A stretch of DNA of 64,000 bases from Roseibium aggregatum IAM 12614 (GTDB lineage: Bacteria > Pseudomonadota > Alphaproteobacteria > Rhizobiales > Stappiaceae): positions 372,001 through 436,000 of the forward strand of contig NZ_AAUW01000001.1 of assembly GCF_000168975.1 (NCBI RefSeq), in the 5' to 3' direction. A program made the position numbers and the translations under genes. The notes below the pieces were generated by a model, which saw only the letters and a list, made by a program, of their open reading frames with translations, was not told the DNA's origin and did no database searches. This document shows positions 22,662 to 32,348 of this stretch, in pieces. Each line of letters starts with the position of its first letter. Within the stretch, counting starts at the first letter, position 1.

Positions 22662-23099
22662 TTAGAGGCCGAGGCTCGGGTTGGTCGCGCCGCGCAGGAT
22701 CTGCGTCAGGAAGCCGTAGTCGGCGCCGCCGGTACGGGTCTTGCGCGTGACGATGTCGACGATCTTGCCGTCTTCCAGCGAGTAGTTGCCGAGATCCTGA
22801 ACGTACCCGTCCTTGTCGAAGTAAACCGCGACCACGCGCTGCTCGACGATATCCGGAGCCATGAAGGCGGTCGTGGCGGTTTTCTGGGAGATGTAATAAT
22901 AGGCGTCGCCGTTGAGGCTGGACGTGGTCGACGGGGTTCCCAGAACGAGCTCAACCTGTTCGCGGCTGGAGCCGACCTGAACCTGGTTCAGCATGTCGCT
23001 GGTGATGACATGTCCGTGCGTATAGGTGGATGTAAAACAGCCGCCGAGCGGTAAGGTGACCAGAAGCGGAAGGATCAGGGCGCTTGCCTTGAAGTTCAT
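22662..23099 (-). CDS. bamE: outer membrane assembly lipoprotein BamE (SmpA/OmlA)
   Basis: 145 residues. Lipoprotein signal with lipobox LPLGGC, so the mature protein starts at Cys about residue 21. The SmpA/OmlA fold follows: TSDMLNQVQVGSSREQVELVLGTPSTTSS, then a beta-strand with AYYYISQK and VVAVYFDKDGYVQDLGNYSLEDGK. BamE is an accessory part of the BAM complex that inserts beta-barrel proteins into the outer membrane. It is divergent from the bc1 chaperone gene. Confidence 0.92.
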   Translation of the reverse strand: MNFKASALILPLLVTLPLGGCFTSTYTHGHVITSDMLNQVQVGSSREQVELVLGTPSTTSSLNGDAYYYISQKTATTAFMAPDIVEQRVVAVYFDKDGYVQDLGNYSLEDGKIVDIVTRKTRTGGADYGFLTQILRGATNPSLGL

Positions 23100-23212
23100 C
23101 TAAGAATTCCCGTTTCGCCAGAGCGGTCTGGCTGCTCTTGAATTTCGTTGCTTGGCAAAGTCACTATCGTGGGATAGGGCACAAGGCAACACCTGACTTA
23201 AAAGGAGACGCC

Positions 23213-23761
23213 ATGCTGTTTGGCCTGTTCCGCCGTCGGACCCGCGATGCCGAGCACAAGGTCTATTGTGAAATCGTGGCTCAAGCACGGCAGCCAGTCT
23301 TTTACACGGACTTTCATGTGCCCGATAGTGTCGATGGCCGTTTTGACATGATCGTGGCCCATGCAGTGCTGTATTTCCGCAGGATGCGCGGGGAGGGAAA
23401 GCGGGTCTCCCAATTCACGCAGAACGTCTTCGATCTGTTCTTTCAGGACATGGATGCCTCCTTGCGCGAAATGGGCGTCAGCGACACGCGCGTTCCCAAG
23501 AAGGTGAAAGTCATGGGCGAGGCTTTTTATGGCCGTGCCGATGCCTATATTCCGGCGATCGAAACAAAAAGCGTTGATGAGCTGGCGGACGCAATCGGCC
23601 GCAACATCTATCCCGATGCGCCGGAACCGGTCGCGCAGAAGCGTTTGGCGTATTATATGCTGGAAACAGCCGAAAGCCTCGAGGGGCAGACGGTGGAAGC
23701 ACTGATGAACGGGAGCATCGTCTGGCCCGACCCTGAAAAATTCAAGGCATTGCCGGTCTGA
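23213..23761 (+). CDS. ubiquinol-cytochrome c chaperone (CBP3-like)
   Basis: 182 residues from the ATG giving MLFGLFRRRTRDAEH, which follows an aggag site; the longer open frame upstream is not used. The family core is seen in YCEIVAQARQPVFYTDFHVPDSVDGRFDMIVAHAVLYFRRM and in the helical FTQNVFDLFFQDMDASLREMGVSDTRVPKKVK. Relatives act in assembly of the cytochrome bc1 complex. bamE upstream and DUF177 downstream is a usual alphaproteobacterial order. Confidence 0.9.
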   Translation: MLFGLFRRRTRDAEHKVYCEIVAQARQPVFYTDFHVPDSVDGRFDMIVAHAVLYFRRMRGEGKRVSQFTQNVFDLFFQDMDASLREMGVSDTRVPKKVKVMGEAFYGRADAYIPAIETKSVDELADAIGRNIYPDAPEPVAQKRLAYYMLETAESLEGQTVEALMNGSIVWPDPEKFKALPV

Positions 23762-23816
23762 GAGCCAAGCCGGCGGTGTAAAAGGCCGCGACAAAGGTGC
23801 CAAGGTAAGAACAAGA

Positions 23817-24389
23817 ATGACAAAAGAAACTTTCCCCTATTCGTACAAGGTCAACGCCGCCCGCGTTGTCGACAAGGACGAACGCGTCACTGTCACTCCG
23901 GATGAGGCATCGCTCAAGGCCATCGCAAAGACGTATGAGCTAGATGGCATTCGCGACCTCAAGGCGGATTTCCTGCTGAAGCCATATCGCAAGGCGGGAC
24001 TGCGTGTCGTCGGTCCGCTGACGGGAACGTTGGAGCAGACGTGTGTGGTCTCGCTGGAACCGTTCGAAAGCAAGCTGAAGATCGATGTCGACCGCACCTT
24101 CGAACCCCAGTCCAGTCGCCCGCGCAAGGCCAGCGACCTCAACGAAGATGGCGAGATTGAAATCGACCTGGAAACGCTCGACCCGCCCGATGTCATTCTG
24201 GACGGTGTTCTCGACCTGGGTGCCGTGATCTGCGAGGAACTGGCTCTGACGCTTGACCCGTTCCCGCGCAAGCCGGGCGTGGAGTTCGAAGGCGGTGATG
24301 GCGAGGACGAGAGCGCTGGTGAGGAGCCTGAGGCCAAACCGTCGCCTTTCGCCGCACTGCAGGCGCTCAAGGATCAGACGGATAGCTGA
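23817..24389 (+). CDS. YceD family protein (DUF177)
   Basis: 190 residues. Motifs include SLKAIAKTYELDGIRDLKADFLLKP, then GTLEQTCVVSLEPFESK and a C-terminal ALTLDPFPRKPGVEF, where the family cysteines are usually CxxC but here only partly kept (CEELALTLDPF). YceD proteins sit beside rpmF and plsX in many bacteria and affect 23S rRNA precursor handling. Here rpmF is absent from the gap before plsX. The C-terminal tail is acidic and disordered. Confidence 0.85.
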   Translation: MTKETFPYSYKVNAARVVDKDERVTVTPDEASLKAIAKTYELDGIRDLKADFLLKPYRKAGLRVVGPLTGTLEQTCVVSLEPFESKLKIDVDRTFEPQSSRPRKASDLNEDGEIEIDLETLDPPDVILDGVLDLGAVICEELALTLDPFPRKPGVEFEGGDGEDESAGEEPEAKPSPFAALQALKDQTDS

Positions 24390-24462
24390 TATCCATTGTA
24401 TTTACAGTTGCCCGAACGATATGGACTGGGTCTTCATGCAGGTTTTCAACGTCAGAACTCTT

Positions 24463-24511
24463 CGCGAACAGGAAAACGGTTGTCAGTCTTGCCAAAACCG
24501 TTATGTTCGCG
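24463..24511 (+). promoter_or_regulatory. two-part hairpin in the plsX leader
   Basis: Outer arms CGCGAACA / TGTTCGCG (8 of 8) and inner arms AACGGTT / AACCGTT (7 of 7) are nested, separated by a 4-base against 1-base bulge, with a 14-base loop. It ends 92 bases before the plsX start. There is no T-run, so it is not a plain terminator. It could be an RNA leader element or an operator dyad for control of phospholipid synthesis. Confidence 0.45.
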
Positions 24512-24603
24512 CCCGTTCTAGGCCCTTGCCGGACCTGCAGAACTTTGTCTGGAAGCACCGCTCGGTGCTGTTCTTGGTAGCGAAACGTCAAAAGACCTTC
24601 TAG

Positions 24604-25668
24604 ATGGCGAAAACTATTCCGATTTCTCTGGATGCCATGGGTGGCGATCATGGGGCTGACGTCGTCATTCCCGGGGCGGAAATCGCGCTTGTCCGTCATC
24701 CCGACATCCGCTTTCTGTTGTTCGGTAACGAAAAGGTCGTGCTGCCCCTCCTGGAGAAGTATCCAAGGGTTCGCGACGCTTCGACCTTCCACCATTGCGA
24801 CGTCTCCATTGCCATGGACACCAAGCCAAGCCAGGCGCTGCGCCAGGGTCGCTGGCGCTCGTCCATGTGGCGGTCCATCGAAGCCGTGAAGACGGGCGAG
24901 GCTTCCGTGGCCGTTTCCGCCGGGAACACTGGCGCGCTCATGGCCATGTCGAAGTTCTGCCTGCGGACGATGGCCAATATCGAACGACCGGCCATCGCGG
25001 CCATCTGGCCGACCATGCGCGGCGAGTCCGTCGTGCTTGATGTCGGTGCGACGATTGGCGCCGACGCCCAGCAGCTCATCGACTTCGCCATTCTCGGCGG
25101 CGCCATGGCGCGGGCCCTGTTTGGCGTTCAAAAGCCAAGCGTCGGCCTGCTGAACATTGGCGTGGAAGAGGTCAAGGGTCTGGAAGAGGTACGCACCGCC
25201 GGCCGGCTCCTGCGCGAAACGCCGCTGCGGTCGCTGCATTATGCCGGTTTCGTGGAGGGCGACGACCTTGGCAAAGGCACGGTCGATGTCGTGGTGACCG
25301 AAGGCTTTGCCGGTAACATTGCGCTCAAAACCGCGGAAGGAACCGCCAAACAGATCGGCAGTTACTTGCGTTCGGCCATGAATCGGACCTTTATGTCCAA
25401 AATCGGCTATCTCTTCGCCAAAGGCGCCTTTGATCTGCTGCGCGAGAAAATGGACCCGCGCAAGGTCAACGGCGGCGTGTTCCTGGGACTGAACGGCATC
25501 GTGATCAAAAGTCACGGCGGGACCGATGCCGAGGGTTATGCCTCGGCCATCGACCTTGCCTACGACATGGTCAAAAACGAACTGACACACAAGATCGCCC
25601 AGGATCTTGTGCATTATCATCGCGGCCGCTTCGCTGAAGCCGCGCCGACATCGGAAGGTGATTTGTGA
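24604..25668 (+). CDS. plsX: phosphate acyltransferase PlsX
   Basis: 354 residues. It converts acyl-ACP to acyl-phosphate at the start of phosphatidic acid synthesis. Motifs: [20 protein letters not shown] at the N-terminus, [26 protein letters not shown] and [20 protein letters not shown]. The start ATG directly follows a TAG stop. fabH overlaps its stop by 4 bases (GTGA), indicating coupling. Confidence 0.96.
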   Translation: MAKTIPISLDAMGGDHGADVVIPGAEIALVRHPDIRFLLFGNEKVVLPLLEKYPRVRDASTFHHCDVSIAMDTKPSQALRQGRWRSSMWRSIEAVKTGEASVAVSAGNTGALMAMSKFCLRTMANIERPAIAAIWPTMRGESVVLDVGATIGADAQQLIDFAILGGAMARALFGVQKPSVGLLNIGVEEVKGLEEVRTAGRLLRETPLRSLHYAGFVEGDDLGKGTVDVVVTEGFAGNIALKTAEGTAKQIGSYLRSAMNRTFMSKIGYLFAKGAFDLLREKMDPRKVNGGVFLGLNGIVIKSHGGTDAEGYASAIDLAYDMVKNELTHKIAQDLVHYHRGRFAEAAPTSEGDL

Positions 25669-26642
25669 GCGTAATCCGTTCCACCGTAACCGGCTGCGGA
25701 AGTTTCCTGCCGGAAAAAATCCTGACCAATGACGATCTTTCCAAGATGGTCGATACGTCTGACGAATGGATCGTTCAGCGCACTGGTATCCAGCAGCGGC
25801 ACGTTGCCGGCGAAGGCCAGGTGACCTCGGACCTTGCCCTGGAAGCCGCCAGGCGGGCGCTGGAAAGCGCCGGCAGGGACGCTCAGGAGATCGACACCAT
25901 CATTCTGGCGACCGCCACACCGGACAACACCTTTCCGGCAACGGCTGTCACTGTCCAGGCCAATCTGGGCATCTATCACGGGGCTGCATTCGATGTGCAT
26001 GCCGTCTGCTCCGGCTTTGTCTACGCTCTGACGACCGCTGATGCCTATATCCGGGCCGGCCTTTCCAAGCGTTGCCTGGTCATCGGTGCGGAGACGTTCT
26101 CGCGTATTCTCGACTGGACCGACCGGACGACCTGCGTTCTCTTCGGTGATGGCGCCGGTGCTGTCGTCGTTGAAGCCGGCGAAGGTGAAGGCACCACGGC
26201 CGACCGTGGTGTTCTGACATCTCATCTGCGCTCAGACGGCCGCCACAAGGAAAAGCTCTTCGTCGACGGCGGCCCGTCCTCGACCCAGACTGTGGGCCAT
26301 CTCCGGATGGAGGGCCGCGAAGTCTACAAGCACGCTGTTGGCATGATCACCGACGTGATTGAAGATGCCTACAAGGCCACGGGCACCACATCGGACGACC
26401 TCGACTGGTTCATTCCGCACCAGGCCAACAAGCGCATCATCGATGCCAGCGCGAAGAAACTCGGGATCGCGCCGGAGAAGGTCGTGACGACCGTTCAGCT
26501 TCACGGCAACACCTCCGCTGCGTCCATTCCGCTTGCCCTGGACACAGCCGTCAGGGACGGGCGTGTCAAAAAGAACGATCTCGTCATGCTGGAAGCAATG
26601 GGCGGTGGATTTACCTGGGGCTCCGTCCTGCTGCGCTGGTAA
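25665..26642 (+). CDS. fabH: beta-ketoacyl-ACP synthase III
   Basis: 325 residues. It starts fatty acid synthesis by joining acetyl-CoA to malonyl-ACP. The catalytic triad is visible: Cys115 in [11 protein letters not shown], His in [14 protein letters not shown] and Asn in [16 protein letters not shown]. The C-terminal [18 protein letters not shown] is standard. The start is a GTG overlapping the plsX stop. Confidence 0.96.
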   Translation: MSVIRSTVTGCGSFLPEKILTNDDLSKMVDTSDEWIVQRTGIQQRHVAGEGQVTSDLALEAARRALESAGRDAQEIDTIILATATPDNTFPATAVTVQANLGIYHGAAFDVHAVCSGFVYALTTADAYIRAGLSKRCLVIGAETFSRILDWTDRTTCVLFGDGAGAVVVEAGEGEGTTADRGVLTSHLRSDGRHKEKLFVDGGPSSTQTVGHLRMEGREVYKHAVGMITDVIEDAYKATGTTSDDLDWFIPHQANKRIIDASAKKLGIAPEKVVTTVQLHGNTSAASIPLALDTAVRDGRVKKNDLVMLEAMGGGFTWGSVLLRW

Positions 26643-26783
26643 GCCACGACTTTCTTCTTACGACAAATCTGACTTCGACCAAGACTTCCGGTTGACCGGC
26701 CCGCCGCAACGCCGTACCGTATGGCCTTGCATCTGAGTTCTTGTGCAAAATCAGCCAGATGATGGCGTCGTTGAGGAGGGGTT

Positions 26784-27098
26784 ATGGGCAATCGGACTAT
26801 TACCCGCGCTGATCTGTGTGAGGCCGTTTATCAGAAGGTGGGTCTGTCTCGGACCGAATCTTCTGAATTGGTCGAACGTGTTCTTTCTGAAATTTCCGAC
26901 TGTCTTGTGACAGGAGAATCAGTAAAATTATCAAGCTTTGGGTCTTTCGTGGTCCGCTCCAAGGGGGAGCGTATCGGCCGCAATCCAAAGACCGGCGAGG
27001 AAGTACCTATTTCACCGCGCCGTGTGATGGTGTTCAAACCGTCCAACGTCTTGAAACAGCGGATCAATGATGCGCTGACAGGGCAGGCCAGCAAATAG
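26784..27098 (+). CDS. ihfA: integration host factor alpha subunit
   Basis: 104 residues. HU/IHF fold: [28 protein letters not shown] then the DNA-binding arm region [37 protein letters not shown]. It bends DNA as a heterodimer with IhfB. It begins 141 bases after fabH with a good ribosome site (gaggagggg) and is followed 20 bases on by the MerR gene, the usual alphaproteobacterial arrangement. Confidence 0.95.
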   Translation: MGNRTITRADLCEAVYQKVGLSRTESSELVERVLSEISDCLVTGESVKLSSFGSFVVRSKGERIGRNPKTGEEVPISPRRVMVFKPSNVLKQRINDALTGQASK

Positions 27099-27118
27099 TA
27101 AGAAAACAATAAGACCGG

Positions 27119-27718
27119 ATGAGCTCGCAGGAAAAAAGCCCCGACGCCTTTCGTACCATCAGCGAAGTCGCAGAAGATCTGGATCTGCCGCAGCACGTGC
27201 TGCGTTTCTGGGAAACACGCTTCTCGCAGATCAAGCCGCTGAAGCGGGGTGGCGGCCGGCGGTACTACCGTCCGGACGATGTCGAGCTTCTGAAGGGCAT
27301 CCGCCATCTGCTTTACGGTGAAGGCTACACGATCAAGGGCGTGCAGCGCATCCTGAAGGAGCAGGGGCCACGTTTCGTCATGCAGATCAGGCATGAGGAC
27401 ATGACGGCCCTGCAGGCGGTTGCAGCGTCTGAACCGGTTCCTGCGGAGCCGGCTCCCGCACCGGTGGCGGTTTCCCACAATGGCCAGCATGAAAGCCACA
27501 ACGGCCCGCTGCCGAATGGTGTGCTGGCCGATGATGAACCCGAGCCAGCTTCAGCCCACAGTCATGGTCACTTCAGTATCCTCGGCCGTCTGCGCGGAGA
27601 AAAACCGGCGCAGGGCGCAGGGTCTCACTCGTCCGTGACCAAGGAAGACATCCGCCGCCTTCAAGCGACCCTTTTTGAATTGCTGGAATGCAAGCGCACC
27701 CTGGATCAGGCGCGCTGA
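27119..27718 (+). CDS. MerR-family transcriptional regulator
   Basis: 199 residues. N-terminal winged helix ([48 protein letters not shown]) with the MerR hallmark [15 protein letters not shown] proline/alanine- and histidine-rich linker (about residues 100-150) leads to a helical end ([22 protein letters not shown]). There is no metal-binding cysteine pattern, so it is not a classic metal sensor. Position after ihfA is conserved in alphaproteobacteria; the effector and targets are unknown. Confidence 0.88.
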   Translation: MSSQEKSPDAFRTISEVAEDLDLPQHVLRFWETRFSQIKPLKRGGGRRYYRPDDVELLKGIRHLLYGEGYTIKGVQRILKEQGPRFVMQIRHEDMTALQAVAASEPVPAEPAPAPVAVSHNGQHESHNGPLPNGVLADDEPEPASAHSHGHFSILGRLRGEKPAQGAGSHSSVTKEDIRRLQATLFELLECKRTLDQAR

Positions 27719-27733
27719 CGGCTGAACGTCGCC

Positions 27734-29152
27734 TTACCGGTCTGCCTTGCGCTTGAACAGCTTCGCCAGGAAGCCCGGTCCTTTGCCTGCTTTCCCTGAA
27801 GAATCGTTCGAAACCTGCGCCTGCTTGGCGAATTCACGCAATTCAGCAACCGACATGCGCTTTGTCGACGCAGAAACCTTTCGGGCAGCACCAGTGTCTT
27901 CCGGCCGAAAGGGGGGCGTGGTGATGGTCTCATCAACATGGGGCACGGTCGAAGGCGGAACGGTCTGAGAAGCTCTGGTGTAAGCCGGTATCGCTGCTGA
28001 CTGCTCAGTCTGATCCAGTTCCGACATTTCCTGCTCGAGAGTTTCTTCATCCCGGATTTCAGCCGTCTCCGGAATCGGCGTTTCTTCCTTCATCTCCTGC
28101 AAGCGTTCCAGGATAGCCGCGTCCACCGGATCGTCAGGGTCCAGCCCGGCGTCTTCACTGTCCATGGCGAGGGGGACGGTCTCTTTGCTCTCGACGTCAT
28201 TGTACTCGTACATCGCAGGCACGTATTCGCGGACAATGCCGTAGTTGGGATTGTGGACGACCTTGAGTTCGATCGCGCTCAGCCCGTCATCGTCTTCGTC
28301 GTGATAGATCACCTGGATCTTCTCGTTTTCATCACGGCCGAAGACGTCTCCGTCTTCGATCATGTCGCCGCTTTTGCGTGTGACCTTCGCAAAGGCGACG
28401 ATGATCTCTGCAAGATATTCGGGAGGCAAGCTGCAAGGCAGGACTTTTACCCGGTAACCGGTCAGCCACTCGGCCCCGATTCCCTCCATGCCGATCAGCC
28501 GCTCGCCGGTTTCCGGATCCTGTTGCGCGACAGGGTTGGGCAACAGATAGAGATCGTCGTAATTCGAAGCACGGGCGAGCGCCGAGAAGGCGTCCGGTTT
28601 CAGCAAGAAACGGCTTGGCACCCAAAACACGGCATCCGGCTGTGATCTTTCCACGATGATCGCCGTGATCAACCTGGCGATCTCCATCGCCTGCAAGGTT
28701 TCTTCCACCTCACAGAAGGCAATGTTTTCCGCACCGGAAAATGTCTTCAGGTTTTCGGGAAGCGCATCCGTCGGAATGACGCTCTTTCTGACCGAAATCT
28801 GCGTACACGCTGCAATATCGTAGATCAGGTCGGTCGCCTCCGGAAAGGCGGTCCGCGCATAGTAGGTCTCGAGTGCAACGTCTATCAGCGGCGTGTGTTC
28901 GAAAGGTCCGGACTGTGTGACAAGGATATGGAACTTGCCGCACAAGAAGCGTTTGTCGATCTCGTCCGACGTGTTCAGCAACTGGCAGGCGCTCTGCGGT
29001 ACACCCACCTTTTCTGCTACCGCGAGAATGACAGCCTTGATCTCTTCACCGTCAAGCGGCTGGTAGCGCTTGTAGAGAACCTGGGAATCGACGCTTGGAA
29101 GCGGGTGCGTTTTCAATTTCAAGACCACACGTGATTGGCGGAAACAGACCAC
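27734..29152 (-). CDS. 472-residue protein of unknown family with acidic tail and basic C-terminal helix
   Basis: I do not recognise the family with confidence; a DUF4261-like fold is possible. Residues 1-310 look folded (ALETYYARTAFPEATDLIYDIAA; AVFWVPSRFLLKPDAF; GIGAEWLTGYRVKVLPCSLPPEY). Residues 310-440 are acidic, Pro/Thr-rich and likely disordered. The last 15 residues, GKGPGFLAKLFKRKADR, look like a short amphipathic basic helix suited to membrane contact. There is no signal peptide or membrane span. The start is uncertain: GTG codons at 29152, 29128 and 29125 all lack a clear ribosome site. It converges on the MerR gene with a 15-base gap. Confidence 0.7.
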   Translation of the reverse strand: MVCFRQSRVVLKLKTHPLPSVDSQVLYKRYQPLDGEEIKAVILAVAEKVGVPQSACQLLNTSDEIDKRFLCGKFHILVTQSGPFEHTPLIDVALETYYARTAFPEATDLIYDIAACTQISVRKSVIPTDALPENLKTFSGAENIAFCEVEETLQAMEIARLITAIIVERSQPDAVFWVPSRFLLKPDAFSALARASNYDDLYLLPNPVAQQDPETGERLIGMEGIGAEWLTGYRVKVLPCSLPPEYLAEIIVAFAKVTRKSGDMIEDGDVFGRDENEKIQVIYHDEDDDGLSAIELKVVHNPNYGIVREYVPAMYEYNDVESKETVPLAMDSEDAGLDPDDPVDAAILERLQEMKEETPIPETAEIRDEETLEQEMSELDQTEQSAAIPAYTRASQTVPPSTVPHVDETITTPPFRPEDTGAARKVSASTKRMSVAELREFAKQAQVSNDSSGKAGKGPGFLAKLFKRKADR

Positions 29153-29223
29153 AGGTTAGGCAACTTTGGTGAAAAAGGCATTATCGCCCACGTCATTTCA
29201 GTTGCCGTAACCGGGTCTCCTGT

Positions 29224-30423
29224 TCACTCCAGCCCGAGGCAGGACGCGTAGAAGCTAGTGGTTGCGGGCCAATCGGAGAAGATGCCCTTGACGCCGACCT
29301 GACGCGCCAGCACGTCGACAACCTCATAAAGCTTGCCGTCGCCGTCGATGGCGTCGTTGACGGTCTGATAGTACCAGCCTCCGCCAGACGACAACGGGCC
29401 GGATCGTTCCAGGCTCCAGGCAATCAGCTCAAGACCCGCTTCCCTGGCGGCCTTGGCATAGGCTGAGGGAACGATCTTGCCGTCTTCCTGGGCGAGGAGA
29501 GCGAAGAGCGGCGGCGCGAGATAGTTGACGCCCATCGCTTTCAACTCGGCCATGGAAGGGGAGAAGGTTTCCGGATTCGCGGGATCGATATCGCGGCGGC
29601 CTTCCAGGTAAATGGCCTGCTTGCCGTAGTCCGGTTCGTTTTCGATCCAGTAGAGAACGTCCTCGAGGTTGAAGGATTGAGGATAGACGTCTTCTGGCGG
29701 AATGCCTGCGGCCTTGTAGTCATCGATCAGCTTTTGGGCGTAGGCGGCCTGGGTGAAGCCGTCAAACGGCATCTCGACTTCGGGAGCTTTCAGTTCGGGA
29801 GTGAACTTCACACCAAGATCCTTGAAAAGACGGATCGAGGCCTCGTGGGTCATCAGCGTTCCCGTGCCCGCATAAAGTTCGGTGCGCCAGGGGGCTGTGC
29901 CTTTCTGGTAGGCTTCAGGGGTTGTTGCGGACTTGTCCGCGCTGTCCATCTTGCCCTGCAACGACTTGAATTCGGCAAGGGTCAGATCGCTTGTCCGGCA
30001 GTCGGCCGATGCGGGCGTGTCACCGGAGGCCGCCGTGAAGGTCTGCGTGCATTTGCTGGCAAGATCGGTCGTCAGAATGTTGGTGGTCGTGTGCAGATCA
30101 TTCTGGGAATGCCGGCAGACCAGTTCCTTGTCCTTGGTGAAGGTGACGTCGCATTCCAGGATGCCGGCTCCCATCAGCGCAGCGGCGCGATAGCCTTCCT
30201 CGGTATGTTCGGGAAACTGCAAGGGAGCACCGCGATGGCTGATCGAAAACTGCGTGCGCTTCGCGGGTTTGCCGATGCAGGCCGTCAATGTGTCCTTCAA
30301 CGCACCGTCCGCCATCTGGGAAACGAGATAGGCTGGACGGGGTCCAAGTTCGACGGTGTCCGCTTGGGCAGGAAAGGCGGCGCACAGCCCGGTCAGGCAG
30401 AAAAGAACTGGTTTGAGGCGCAT
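29224..30423 (-). CDS. periplasmic glycerophosphodiester phosphodiesterase
   Basis: 399 residues with a cleavable signal peptide ([21 protein letters not shown]). GDPD TIM-barrel motifs are [20 protein letters not shown] (catalytic His-Arg and Glu), [21 protein letters not shown] (Glu-x-Asp metal ligands and second His) and, late, [13 protein letters not shown]. The protein is longer than cytoplasmic UgpQ (about 250 residues) because of an inserted region around residues 110-200, resembling GlpQ-like or eukaryotic-like secreted forms. It releases glycerol 3-phosphate from phospholipid headgroups in the periplasm. It is followed 77 bases away by the P450 gene on the same strand. Confidence 0.9.
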   Translation of the reverse strand: MRLKPVLFCLTGLCAAFPAQADTVELGPRPAYLVSQMADGALKDTLTACIGKPAKRTQFSISHRGAPLQFPEHTEEGYRAAALMGAGILECDVTFTKDKELVCRHSQNDLHTTTNILTTDLASKCTQTFTAASGDTPASADCRTSDLTLAEFKSLQGKMDSADKSATTPEAYQKGTAPWRTELYAGTGTLMTHEASIRLFKDLGVKFTPELKAPEVEMPFDGFTQAAYAQKLIDDYKAAGIPPEDVYPQSFNLEDVLYWIENEPDYGKQAIYLEGRRDIDPANPETFSPSMAELKAMGVNYLAPPLFALLAQEDGKIVPSAYAKAAREAGLELIAWSLERSGPLSSGGGWYYQTVNDAIDGDGKLYEVVDVLARQVGVKGIFSDWPATTSFYASCLGLE

Positions 30424-30500
30424 GAGGTATCCAATGGCTTTGTGGAAAGAAGGGAATTAACTAGCGGCACGCAGGGCAGGAACAAGTGCAGCACCGCCAA

Positions 30501-31736
30501 CTAGGCGGGCTGCCAGGTAAGTCTGAGCGATTCCGGGCCTCTCACCGACAGGCCGCGTTTGTAGGAGACGTTGTCTTGTGCAAGGTCAATCGACTTGAAC
30601 CTTCTGAGCAGCGTTGAAAAAATGATGTCCATGTCCAGCCGTGCAAGGTGGTTGCCGAGGCAGAAATGCGCGCCGCGGCCGAAGGCAATGTGCCAATTGG
30701 GCGACCTGCCGGCATCGAAGCGGTCGGCGTCGGGAAACTGGGCCGGGTCACGGTTGGCTGCTCCATAGAGGACGCCGAATTTCGTGCCGCGCGGATAGTC
30801 GTCGCCGCAAACCGTCATGTCTTCGGTAGAGTAGCGATGGAAGAAGGGCAGGGGCGATTCATACCGGAACATCTCCTGTACCGCCGTTTTCATCAGCGAC
30901 GGGTCCTGGCGCAGACGCTGCAACTCATCCGGAAATTTCAACAGCGCATGCATGCCGCTGCCGAGAACATCGATGGTCGAACCGTGACCGGCCATCAGGA
31001 TCAGCATGGCGGTCGAGATGAATTCGTCCTCGTTCATCTGACCGGCCCGTTCCGCCTCTATCATCAGTGACAGAAGGTCGTCCTTCGGGGAACGTTCGCG
31101 CTCTGCCTTCAGACTTTGCAGATAGAGGTAGAACTCGGTCGTATTGCGTTCGGCAAGTTCCTTGCGCGCGTCCGTCCGGTCGATGTCGAAATACTGGACG
31201 ATGTTCTCCGACCAGACACGCAGTTGCGGGCAGTCCTCGTCGGGTACGCCGAGAACACGGCCGATGATATGTCCCGGAACGTGAGCCGCGAGATCTTCGA
31301 TAAAGTCGATTTCGCTCCGGTCCGCCAGACTGTCGAACAGACGATCGACATAAGCCTGGATGTCGTCGCGCAGCTTGCCGACCATCACCGGCGTAAACAG
31401 CTTGAACACCTGCTTGCGCAGCCGGTCATGAATCTCTCCGTCGCTGTCCAGCAGCGAGAACTGCACGAAGCGCGAATGATGCGGCATGTCGTGCCAGTTC
31501 TGGGCTCGTTTCAGGGCCGCGATTTCCTCCGCATCGGCAATGTGGTCCATGGACCTGACCATCTTGCCGTTTTGCACGATTTCCGAAACGTCATCGAACC
31601 GCGCGGCCAGCCAGATGTCGAAATCCTCGAAGTAAGTCAAACCCTTGCGTCCGCGCAGCGCGGCGTAGAACGGGTAGGGGTCTTGCGCGAAGGCATCCGA
31701 CAATGGGGCGAAGGAAAGGTCTGTGGACGGGCTCAT
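30501..31736 (-). CDS. cytochrome P450
   Basis: 411 residues, soluble bacterial type. The haem loop is FGRGAHFCLGNHLARLDMDI with axial Cys359; the ExxR motif is in QEMFRYESPLPF. The I-helix reads LILMAGHGSTIDVL: where most P450s have AGxET or AGxDT, this one has Gly252-Ser253, so the acidic proton-relay residue is missing. No ferredoxin or reductase gene is adjacent. Substrate cannot be told from sequence; a hydroxylase of a terpenoid or fatty acid is possible. The ATG start is clear, with gaggtcgg-type spacing weak. Confidence 0.93.
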   Translation of the reverse strand: MSPSTDLSFAPLSDAFAQDPYPFYAALRGRKGLTYFEDFDIWLAARFDDVSEIVQNGKMVRSMDHIADAEEIAALKRAQNWHDMPHHSRFVQFSLLDSDGEIHDRLRKQVFKLFTPVMVGKLRDDIQAYVDRLFDSLADRSEIDFIEDLAAHVPGHIIGRVLGVPDEDCPQLRVWSENIVQYFDIDRTDARKELAERNTTEFYLYLQSLKAERERSPKDDLLSLMIEAERAGQMNEDEFISTAMLILMAGHGSTIDVLGSGMHALLKFPDELQRLRQDPSLMKTAVQEMFRYESPLPFFHRYSTEDMTVCGDDYPRGTKFGVLYGAANRDPAQFPDADRFDAGRSPNWHIAFGRGAHFCLGNHLARLDMDIIFSTLLRRFKSIDLAQDNVSYKRGLSVRGPESLRLTWQPA

Positions 31737-32013
31737 GAAGGGCTCTTGAGGTCGGTTTGGATGGGGTAGAATTGTGATTCTTGGCAGGGTCGAAGATTTG
31801 GCTGGCCAAGTGCAAGCGAAAAGCGGGAGCTATGGGCCATTTTTGTGGTCTTTGGGAAAGTTATCCCAAGCCAGACCTTTAGCTCCTGGGGATTGTGAGG
31901 AAATGACATTTCTGACGATATCGGCAAAGGGCTCGAAATCTTAACAATTTCTAAACGCGGGCCGGCAGGCCTGCTTGCACAAACCAGCAGAACCGTGTGT
32001 GCGTGGGGCCGTA

Positions 32014-32202
32014 ATGCGTGTGCCAAAGGCTTTCAATGACGAGTATCAAACCTTCTTGCGGGAGACGGGCCTGGACAATCCCAATCCGCAAGCTCTCCTC
32101 ATGGAACTTGCCTCGCTTTCGATGGAAGTCTACCTGAAGGAAATCGCCTGGCTTTCCGAGTTCATCGGCAAGATCGAACGCGCCAAAAAGGCCGCTGCGT
32201 AA
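32014..32202 (+). CDS. small helical protein of unknown function
   Basis: 62 residues from the ATG giving MRVPKAFNDEYQTFLRETG; an earlier in-frame start at 31975 is less likely. It has no signal peptide or membrane helix. It is predicted mostly helical (PQALLMELASLSMEVYLKEIAWLSEFIGKIERAKKAAA) with a basic end. I do not recognise a family. It lies alone between the divergent P450 and the DUF389 gene. Confidence 0.55.
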   Translation: MRVPKAFNDEYQTFLRETGLDNPNPQALLMELASLSMEVYLKEIAWLSEFIGKIERAKKAAA

Positions 32203-32348
32203 TGGTAAGGGTCCACACCCTGGCCAGTTTACGTTATTTCCGACACCTACTTCACAAACACCAAAACATCCCACCGGAGATTGTAAGCGTCTCCGGTGCA
32301 ATTTTGATGACGAGCGGCACGCCTTGAAGCATACTCTGACGGTATACC

